This document shows, piece by piece, positions 1-5,281 of a stretch of DNA of 7,447 bases. The notes beneath the pieces are model-generated. The model was not told the origin of the DNA, made no database searches, and saw only the letters and a program-made list of their open reading frames with translations. Numbering within the stretch: position 1 is the stretch's first letter; the number at the start of each line of letters is the position of its first letter. A program made the translations under genes and the position numbers. The DNA comes from Cuniculiplasma sp. (GTDB lineage Archaea; Thermoplasmatota; Thermoplasmata; Thermoplasmatales; Thermoplasmataceae). The stretch is taken from NCBI GenBank assembly GCA_023256455.1, contig JAGDXN010000010.1, positions 1 to 7,447 on the forward strand, written 5' to 3'.

Positions 1-1
1 C

Positions 2-319
2 ACAACATACACTAAGCTCAATGCCCTCAGTGGAGGTGAAAAGAGTTTGGTTGCCCTTTCTTTTATAACTGCGGTGCAGAGGATTAAGCCATCTCCCATA
101 TATTTCCTGGATGAAATAGATATGTTCCTTGATGGTGCAAATGCCGAAAGGATGGGAGAACTGCTAAGGGAAAATTCAAATACGTCCCAGATCATAATGA
201 TATCGTTGAAGAACGCCATGACCAAGTATGCAAATTCCCTTTTCGGTGTTACCCTGAACAGGCAGACAGGTTGCACTGAGGTATTTACCAAGAGCTTTGA
301 GGAGGGTTATCCGGCATGA
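2..319 (+). CDS. smc: Chromosome segregation protein SMC, C-terminal end (partial, 5' end outside window)
   Basis: This is the last 105 residues of an SMC ATPase, whose coiled-coil dimers work with a kleisin to organise and separate the chromosome. The reading frame is open from base 2, so the gene starts to the left of the window. Visible parts are the ABC signature LSGGEK (codons at 26-43), the Walker B stretch YFLDEID (aspartate codon at 110-112), the following D-loop region, and the SLKNAM...GVTLNR segment typical of the SMC C-terminal head. The Walker A, coiled coils and hinge lie outside the window. The internal TTG at 47 is not a start, because it falls inside the ABC signature region. 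The stop TGA (317-319) overlaps the scpA ATG (316-318) as ATGA, so the two genes are probably translationally coupled, as expected for partners in one complex. Confidence 0.95.
   Translation, partial: TTYTKLNALSGGEKSLVALSFITAVQRIKPSPIYFLDEIDMFLDGANAERMGELLRENSNTSQIIMISLKNAMTKYANSLFGVTLNRQTGCTEVFTKSFEEGYPA
301..305 (+). promoter_or_regulatory. Strong Shine-Dalgarno site for scpA inside the smc end
   Basis: GGAGG lies 10 bases before the scpA ATG at 316 and within the last codons of smc. It supports the ATGA-overlapping start and shows that scpA can recruit ribosomes itself as well as by coupling. Confidence 0.6.
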
Positions 320-1098
320 TAGATCTTGAAATTGCAGAGTTGAAGAAGACTCTCATAACCCAGGCTACTGTTCTTGGTCTCAACTATGAATATTATGAAA
401 ATATAGATCTGGCTGGAGAAAGGGAAGAGAGCTTAAAAATTATAGAGATTATGGAAAGTTGCGTCACGCAAAATATAGATCCATGGAAGGTAAATGTGGT
501 TGATTTTGCCAGAATCATAGGAGGGCTTGTTACAAAAAATCTTGTATCTCTCCCGGAGGCTGGATATATAATATACAGATCATGGGGCATAGTTTATCTT
601 CAGTCTGAAGAGTTAATAAGAAATTTCCAAAAGGTAAGGGATCAGATAGATGAGGAAGCAACAGAACAGTTGTTAGAAGGCACTGAGGATTTTGGCCTGT
701 CGGAGAATCCAGAAATGGAGGCAATAAGGATATCCATTCCTGTACATCACCATGAACCAAGAAAGGTGATGCTTGTGGAACTCCTTGAGGTTATGAAGCA
801 GACAGAGAGGATGAGGGAAAAAATAAAGAGAACACCTGAAGTGCATAACCCCAAGGATGTGCAGCAGATCCTTTCAGCCCTGAATATGGATGAACCGGAG
901 AAAGAGCTGGAAAAGGTCATGAATAATATTTTTTCAAGATCCTCACCAGAGTTCTTTATGGAAAGCGTCTGGGGAGATGACAGGGAAGCAAGAATGAAAT
1001 TTTTTATTTACTGTATGTTCATTCAGAGAAGCGGATTTATAGATATGAAGCAGGATGTGCCCTATGACAGAATATGGATCAAGAGAACCGGGAAATGA
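316..1098 (+). CDS. scpA: Segregation and condensation protein A (ScpA kleisin)
   Basis: A 260-residue kleisin that would bridge the heads of the SMC dimer to form the archaeal condensin ring. The N-terminal half has the ScpA pattern: a helical start, then the IDPWKVNVVDFARII segment (about residues 54-70; compare the family's DPW-x-I/V-D-I/V), followed by a helix ending in YLQSEELI, where ScpA proteins usually have a 'lr-K-SE-L' element. The middle (about residues 110-190) is acidic and probably flexible. The C-terminal 60 residues (RMKFFIYCMFIQRSGFIDMKQ, with DRIWIKR at the end) fit the kleisin winged helix that binds the SMC head. The start at 316 is fixed by the overlap with the smc stop and by the upstream GGAGG. 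No scpB follows, although scpB often accompanies scpA; the next gene is a membrane nuclease half instead. The family call rests on gene order and motifs; archaeal ScpA sequences diverge strongly. Confidence 0.85.
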   Translation: MIDLEIAELKKTLITQATVLGLNYEYYENIDLAGEREESLKIIEIMESCVTQNIDPWKVNVVDFARIIGGLVTKNLVSLPEAGYIIYRSWGIVYLQSEELIRNFQKVRDQIDEEATEQLLEGTEDFGLSENPEMEAIRISIPVHHHEPRKVMLVELLEVMKQTERMREKIKRTPEVHNPKDVQQILSALNMDEPEKELEKVMNNIFSRSSPEFFMESVWGDDREARMKFFIYCMFIQRSGFIDMKQDVPYDRIWIKRTGK

Positions 1099-1330
1099 AA
1101 GGAAAATTGTGAGTGCAAGCGAGTTATCTGAATATGATTTTTGCAACGTTTCCTGGTATTTTACCAGAAACGGGTATGAAAGATCGCCCGCAGGGGTTCA
1201 AAGGCTGGAGAAAGGCACGGAGATGCACAGGCAATATGAGATAAATTACGAAAAGGAAAGGAAAAGATCGGTATCTCTCCTTATTGCCATTGTTGTTGTT
1301 TTCTTTTTGATGCTCATAATTTTCCTGTGA
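1064..1330 (+). CDS. Membrane-anchored Cas4-like (PD-(D/E)XK) nuclease, N-terminal half
   Basis: An 88-residue protein that looks like the first part of a Cas4/RecB-type exonuclease followed by one membrane helix. SASELSEYDFC matches the Cas4 N-terminus, where the single cysteine (C27) is the first ligand of the Fe-S cluster. LEKGTEMH (about residues 48-55) matches the RecB-family G-x3-H motif, with H55 as the likely metal ligand. A basic stretch (KERKRS) precedes a strongly hydrophobic helix at about residues 70-88, after which the protein ends. The catalytic D, E-x-K and the other three cysteines are missing here and occur in the next gene, four bases downstream. ATG 1064 is chosen because AGGA at 1052-1055 sits 8 bases upstream; ATG 1055 or GTG 1109 (with AAAGGA before it, and avoiding the scpA overlap) are possible. 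The substrate is unknown. There are no cas1 or cas2 genes here, so a CRISPR role is not indicated. Confidence 0.75.
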   Translation: MTEYGSREPGNERKIVSASELSEYDFCNVSWYFTRNGYERSPAGVQRLEKGTEMHRQYEINYEKERKRSVSLLIAIVVVFFLMLIIFL

Positions 1331-1334
1331 TAAA

Positions 1335-1853
1335 ATGATATTGAATTACATTTACATATTTCCACTTCTTGGGGTTTTTATTATCCTTCTCTATCTGTTC
1401 TTAAAAAATCGATCATCTGGACCCATATCAGAAATACCCAGGGGAACCATAATATATGGAGATCTGGTTTCTGAAGGAAAGGTACTTGTGTCCAGGAAAC
1501 ATTATCTTTCTGGTAAACCTGACAAGGTTGTAAAGAATGGGAACAGAATAATCCCATTTGAATATAAAAGCGGTGTTTCTTACGACACACCAAAGCATAC
1601 CCATGTGCTTCAGATGGGGGTATATTTCATCATACTTGCTGATCTGTATGAGGATTATTCCATAGAATACGGTATATTGCAATACAGCAACACAAAGTTT
1701 GAAATCCAGAATACACAGGAGCTAAGAGACGAAGTTCTGGCAAAGGCCGATATATTAAGGAAGACCCAGGGAATACCCATAAGGAACCACAACAGGCCTG
1801 CAAGGTGCGCCAACTGCCCGTACAGGAATATTTGCAGGCAAAGATTAATATGA
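1335..1853 (+). CDS. Membrane-anchored Cas4-like (PD-(D/E)XK) nuclease, catalytic C-terminal half
   Basis: A 172-residue protein with a membrane helix at about residues 3-23, a basic flank (KNR), and then the rest of a Cas4-type nuclease. The family motifs appear in order: LSGKPD with D63 (motif II), PFEYKSG with E76 and K78 (motif III, E-x-K), QMGVY with Q93 and Y97 (the Q-x3-Y helix), and C158-x2-C161-x5-C167 near the C-terminus, which supplies three of the four cysteines of the Cas4 Fe-S cluster. The missing first cysteine and the histidine motif lie in the preceding gene. Basic residues on the nuclease side of both helices place both halves in the cytoplasm, joined by a short outside turn. 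The start ATG 1335 is preceded by GTGAT (1327-1331), which overlaps the upstream stop and could serve as a ribosome site. The stop overlaps the next start (ATGA, 1850-1853). It could be a split gene, a programmed-frameshift product or a disrupted single gene. Confidence 0.8.
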   Translation: MILNYIYIFPLLGVFIILLYLFLKNRSSGPISEIPRGTIIYGDLVSEGKVLVSRKHYLSGKPDKVVKNGNRIIPFEYKSGVSYDTPKHTHVLQMGVYFIILADLYEDYSIEYGILQYSNTKFEIQNTQELRDEVLAKADILRKTQGIPIRNHNRPARCANCPYRNICRQRLI

Positions 1854-2851
1854 AAGGTGAATTTAAGTGCTCCATGCTTGATATCAAAAAGGATCTCTTT
1901 CAGGAAATTGTCACGGAAAAGGAATTTGATGATCTTTCAAAAGGTTGCACCGGATATATTGGATTTGAACCCTCAGGAATCCCTCATATTGCCCAGATTA
2001 TCCTTATAGGGGAAAGAATCAGAGCACTGAGCAGGGCCGGGGTAAAAATGACCATACTTCTGGCGGACTGGCATGCGAAAATAAACGATAAGCTTGGGGG
2101 CAATCTGGAGGAGATAAGGAAAAGCGGCGAATTAATGAAGAAGGCCTTTAAAATATCCTTAAAAGAGGAAAAGATCGATTTTATGTGGGCCAGCGACCTC
2201 ATAGACATGAAGGGTTATCTTGAAGGTTTACTGGAAACGGCAAAGAGCACAACCCTTTCCAGGCTGAAAAGGGCCCTTCCCATAATGGGAAGAACGGAGG
2301 ATGATGCGGAATCAGATTTCAGCAAGTATATATATCCAGTTATGCAGGTAAATGATATCAAAATGCTGGATGTGGATATTGCCCTAGGAGGTATGGACCA
2401 GAGGCATGCCCACATGCTTCAGAGGGATATTGCGGAAAAAATGGGAATCAGGAAGGTTATTGCCCTCCACACACCATTGATGAGCAGTCTGAAGGGTTCA
2501 GGAAGGATGGATTCCTTCCAGAAGATGTCCAAAAGCGATCCAGATGGAGCCATATTGATAACTGACACTTCTGAGGATATTGTAAGGAAGATAAGGGGTG
2601 CATTCTGTCCCCAGGGAGTATCAGAGGGAAATCCCGTAATGGATATTATATCAATGATAGTTCTGCCGGCAAAAAAGGAAATAACCGTTAAGAGGCCGGA
2701 AAAGAAGGGCGGACCAATAACATTCAACGATGCAAAGGCCCTGAGAGAAAGTTATGACAGGGGTGAAATCCATCCCATGGATCTGAAGCAGTGTGCCACA
2801 GATTATCTCATTGAAATTATGGAGCCATATAAAAATTTATTAGAAAAATGA
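1850..2851 (+). CDS. tyrS: Tyrosyl-tRNA synthetase, archaeal/eukaryal type
   Basis: A class I synthetase of 333 residues that charges tRNA-Tyr with tyrosine. It lines up well throughout with the Methanocaldococcus jannaschii enzyme as I remember it. YIGFEPSG (36-43) leads into HIAQ (46-49) in place of HIGH. ILLADWHA follows, then Y162-P-V-M-Q166-V-N-D169, matching the tyrosine-binding Y/Q/D set, then GGMDQR, KMSKS (225-229), and near the C-terminus KRPEKKGG and HPMDLK. It is short, with no S4 domain, as expected for archaea. The KMSKS form and the PHIA spelling are closer to eukaryal relatives than to the KMSSS/HLGH of M. jannaschii. ATG 1850 is chosen for its ATGA overlap with the upstream stop. 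ATG 1874 (325 residues, GGTGA at 1856-1860) is a credible alternative, and the longer ATG 1805 would lie inside the nuclease's cysteine cluster. No separate promoter was seen. Confidence 0.95.
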   Translation: MKGEFKCSMLDIKKDLFQEIVTEKEFDDLSKGCTGYIGFEPSGIPHIAQIILIGERIRALSRAGVKMTILLADWHAKINDKLGGNLEEIRKSGELMKKAFKISLKEEKIDFMWASDLIDMKGYLEGLLETAKSTTLSRLKRALPIMGRTEDDAESDFSKYIYPVMQVNDIKMLDVDIALGGMDQRHAHMLQRDIAEKMGIRKVIALHTPLMSSLKGSGRMDSFQKMSKSDPDGAILITDTSEDIVRKIRGAFCPQGVSEGNPVMDIISMIVLPAKKEITVKRPEKKGGPITFNDAKALRESYDRGEIHPMDLKQCATDYLIEIMEPYKNLLEK

Positions 2852-3859
2852 ATCGAGGCTGAACTGATTTCCCTTTTCCAGGGATGCCTGCAGCTTTTCA
2901 ATATAGGGCTCAACCCTTGTGGGTGAGAAGCTGTGCTTTCCACATAGAAAATCCAAAATTTTTTCTCTGTCAGGCTTCCCAAACTTGATATCATTCTCCT
3001 GGCTTACATCTGGATTCTTAAAGATTTCACGAATCTTCTCAAGTTCAGGTATTTCCATATTCTTCTCCTTCATGGCATTTTCAATATTTCCATGTTTTTT
3101 TATCAGGTTAAGGGCAGTCTTGGGACCGACATTTCTCACTCCGTCGTTAAAATCCGTTCCAATGAGTATGCCTATGTCAATCAATTGATCTCTATTGATT
3201 CCAAGATTTTGGAGATTTTCCTGAAGATCGATATATTCAGGGTCCACAGATATATAGATGTTTCTGCTTGATATCCTTCTCCTTCCATAAATGGTAAAGT
3301 TCCTCAAGACTCTCCTCGCACCAAAAAGAAGACAGTCATAATCCTGAGATATCACACCCTGTACAAGGCCATCCCTGTTCATTACCGATGCCTGGGCCTC
3401 TCCCTCAGATGGAGCCTGAACATAGGGAAGGCCCATGTATTTTAAGAGCTGCTTGCTTTCCTCAATCATATCCCCTGTAATCCTGTTTATTGTCCTTTTC
3501 AATCTCGCTATTCTCTCAACATCCTGATTAGCAATGGCCTTTTCAAGTTCAATCTCGTTTTTTTCCTTAAGCATCCTTCTCTCTTCAAGGGTTTTTAACT
3601 TCATGGGAGATGGTTTACCGTCGAATACGTAAACTGGTTTAAGCCCATCCTCCATCAGGGCAATGGTCCTGTAAAATATCCCACTCAGGTGCGATGTGAT
3701 GTTTCCGCTGGAATCCATGAGGGGTGTGCCGTCGGGCTGTCTGATTCCGCTGAGGAACTGGTACAGCATATTGTAGGCATCAACAGAAACTGTGTTTCCT
3801 GAAAAATCCTTCAGGGCAGTCTTATGCTTGATGAGAATTGGTTCTAAATTTACACCCAT
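2840..3859 (-). CDS. fen: Flap endonuclease 1 (FEN1)
   Basis: A 339-residue structure-specific 5' nuclease that removes 5' flaps during Okazaki fragment maturation and base excision repair. The acidic metal ligands fall at the same numbers as in other archaeal FEN1 proteins: D27, D80 (VFDGKP), E152 and E154 (APSEGEAQA), D173 and D175 (SQDYD) and D236 (GTDFND). A helix-hairpin-helix segment (VRNVGPKTALNLIKKHG) follows. The C-terminus QFSLDSFF is a PCNA-binding PIP box. ATG 3859 is chosen, although the frame is open to 3922, because FEN1 begins M-G-V-x-L, the glycine at position 2 is conserved in the family, and a TATA-like box sits at the leaderless distance. It lies 47 bases after radB on the same strand. 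Its last 12 bases overlap the end of tyrS on the opposite strand. Confidence 0.96.
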   Translation of the reverse strand: MGVNLEPILIKHKTALKDFSGNTVSVDAYNMLYQFLSGIRQPDGTPLMDSSGNITSHLSGIFYRTIALMEDGLKPVYVFDGKPSPMKLKTLEERRMLKEKNEIELEKAIANQDVERIARLKRTINRITGDMIEESKQLLKYMGLPYVQAPSEGEAQASVMNRDGLVQGVISQDYDCLLFGARRVLRNFTIYGRRRISSRNIYISVDPEYIDLQENLQNLGINRDQLIDIGILIGTDFNDGVRNVGPKTALNLIKKHGNIENAMKEKNMEIPELEKIREIFKNPDVSQENDIKFGKPDREKILDFLCGKHSFSPTRVEPYIEKLQASLEKGNQFSLDSFF

Positions 3860-3880
3860 ATAATGATAAATGCAAGTATG

Positions 3881-3888
3881 TATTAAAA
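3881..3888 (-). promoter_or_regulatory. TATA-like box for a leaderless fen1 transcript
   Basis: TTTTAATA on the minus strand occupies -29 to -22 relative to the fen1 ATG at 3859. That is the spacing expected if transcription begins at or next to the start codon. No Shine-Dalgarno match lies directly before this ATG, which agrees with a leaderless mRNA. It lies in the 47-base gap after radB, so fen1 may be expressed both by read-through and from its own promoter. Confidence 0.5.
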
Positions 3889-3906
3889 GAAAATCCTTTT
3901 CATACA

Positions 3907-4599
3907 TCATGGCGGTGTGCATGAAATGCCAGAGTCTGTAATATAGAAATCACAGAATTTTCCGTCTCTGATGGATCTGTGTTTTACTATTTCCAGTCTC
4001 CTTGCACCTGATGCCATCCTTTCAACCCTTAATATGGCCTTGGAATAATGGTCGAGGAAATATCCACCATAGGGTGTAATATCCTGAATATCAGGATCAA
4101 AATAGATCTGGTTTGCCAGGAGCACGGTTATATTAAAATCGTTGCACATCCTCGACATTATGGAAAGCTGCCTCTGCATGCTATTGTTTTTGTTTCTCTC
4201 ATCCTTTTCAAGCCTGAGAAGGGCTGTGAATGAATCCATTATGAGGACTTTAATGGAACTGTCCTTTTCAATCATCTTTTCAGCCTTAATAACAGAAACT
4301 TCCTGATCTGAGAAATCGCTAACCCTGTAAAGGTAAAAGTTACTTGTAACATCCTGGCCAGAGCCTCCAATCTGCATGAATCTGTTTTCAGAGAAACCTT
4401 CCGTGTCGATGTAGATAACTTTTTCACCTGAAAGGGCTGCACTGACAGCGAACTGCATGGCAATATTGGTCTTACCAGATCCACCCTTTCCGTAAACCTG
4501 TGTTATAACACCCCTGTCAATTCCACCTTCCAGAAGATTATCAATGCATCCTATTCCAAGAGCTATCTTTTCGTCACCCTTTATTTCTCTTAATTTCAT
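3907..4599 (-). CDS. radB: DNA repair and recombination protein RadB
   Basis: A 230-residue RecA-superfamily ATPase, the short archaeal paralogue of RadA/Rad51. Known RadB proteins bind DNA but have weak ATPase activity and are thought to help recombination rather than perform strand exchange alone. Walker A is GKGGSGKT (37-44), DTEGFSENRF (65-74) follows as in RadA/RadB, and Walker B is VLIMD (118-122). LANQIY and the VERM...RLEIVKHR region near the C-terminus also fit. The N-terminal helix-hairpin-helix domain of RadA is absent and the length is typical for RadB, which separates the two. ATG 4599 has AGAGGA (4605-4610) 5 bases upstream. The gene starts inside the last 26 bases of the HAD gene and precedes fen1, forming a repair and replication group. 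Confidence 0.93.
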   Translation of the reverse strand: MKLREIKGDEKIALGIGCIDNLLEGGIDRGVITQVYGKGGSGKTNIAMQFAVSAALSGEKVIYIDTEGFSENRFMQIGGSGQDVTSNFYLYRVSDFSDQEVSVIKAEKMIEKDSSIKVLIMDSFTALLRLEKDERNKNNSMQRQLSIMSRMCNDFNITVLLANQIYFDPDIQDITPYGGYFLDHYSKAILRVERMASGARRLEIVKHRSIRDGKFCDFYITDSGISCTPP

Positions 4600-5281
4600 C
4601 TCTTTCCTCTTTAATGGATATTATGAATTCCACAAGGTCTGAAAAGTCTGAACTTCTCATGTTAAACCCATGTATATTCTCATAATCAGGATCGTTGTTA
4701 AAGCTGATGGAATAATCCGTATTCCTGAACATGCTTTCGTCATCTGGAGAATCCCCAACTGAAATGGTGAACTCTGGTTTTTTTCTTGAAACATAGGATT
4801 TTACTATTTCACCTTTGTTCTTCGGGTCTACAACAGCTCTCCCTTCAGGCTGAATAATTCCGTCTCTTGCAAATATCATATTTGCATATATTTCAGATGC
4901 CCCAATAATCTCCCCTACTCTCTGGGCCAGCCAGTATATGCCTCCTGAAACGATGACAATATTGTAACTGTTTTTCAGAAGTTTCCTGCATCCCTCTTCC
5001 ACTCCCGGAAAGAGGGGAATTCTGTTTAAAATCTCCATAACCGTACTGGCATTCCTTGCCTTTCCTGACTGTATCCACAGGGCAAGATCAAGCTTGAGGA
5101 ACTGCTCATAGGAGATTTTGTTGTTTTTGAAATTATCAAAGTTTTTTGAGTTATCAATTCCCAGTGTTCTGTTTACATAGTTCCAGCTGCTCTTTTCAGA
5201 TGTGAGTACACCATCCATATCGAAGAATATGACTGGCCTGGGATCAGTAAGGTTTTGAGAATAGGGCAGTCCTGCCTTCAT
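4574..5281 (-). CDS. HAD-superfamily phosphatase, SerB-like (subfamily IB)
   Basis: A 235-residue cytoplasmic HAD hydrolase. The motifs are in order: FFDMDGVLT with nucleophile D21 and acid/base D23, IVSGG with S112, a lysine in NKGEIV (K156), and VGDSPDDESMF with D177 and D181. The helical cap between motifs I and II and the overall pattern resemble phosphoserine phosphatase and related HAD-IB enzymes, but substrate residues cannot be assigned, so the substrate is left open. ATG 5281 is preferred because GAGGT (5290-5294) sits 8 bases before it. ATG 5305 (243 residues), with AGGT only 4 bases upstream, is the alternative. The gene overlaps the end of proS by 38 bases and its own end overlaps the radB start by 26 bases, so it is almost certainly co-transcribed with both. 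A role in the repair genes' pathway is not shown by the sequence. Confidence 0.85.
   Translation of the reverse strand: MKAGLPYSQNLTDPRPVIFFDMDGVLTSEKSSWNYVNRTLGIDNSKNFDNFKNNKISYEQFLKLDLALWIQSGKARNASTVMEILNRIPLFPGVEEGCRKLLKNSYNIVIVSGGIYWLAQRVGEIIGASEIYANMIFARDGIIQPEGRAVVDPKNKGEIVKSYVSRKKPEFTISVGDSPDDESMFRNTDYSISFNNDPDYENIHGFNMRSSDFSDLVEFIISIKEERDEIKRNKG
4605..4610 (-). promoter_or_regulatory. Shine-Dalgarno site for radB, inside the HAD gene
   Basis: AGAGGA on the minus strand lies 5 bases before the radB ATG at 4599 and within the last codons of the HAD phosphatase gene. It supports the overlapping radB start and independent ribosome entry. Confidence 0.5.

Noticed and set aside
47..319. 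A complete 90-residue gene starting at TTG 47
   Set aside because: The frame is open to base 2 and the upstream codons encode the SMC LSGGEK signature, so it is an internal TTG of a truncated smc.
1805..1849. TyrRS start at ATG 1805
   Set aside because: It would lie within the cysteine-cluster codons of the nuclease half, with extra residues not seen in TyrRS; the ATGA overlap at 1850 is a better start.
1064..1853. A CRISPR-Cas adaptation module because of the Cas4-like motifs
   Set aside because: No cas1, cas2 or repeat-spacer array is visible; the neighbours are smc, scpA and tyrS.
3860..3922. N-terminal extension of FEN1 to ATG 3922
   Set aside because: It would overlap radB and the TATA-like box and would bury the conserved M-G-V N-terminus of FEN1 proteins.
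3907..4599. RadA recombinase
   Set aside because: The protein lacks the N-terminal helix-hairpin-helix domain and is only 230 residues, which fits RadB.
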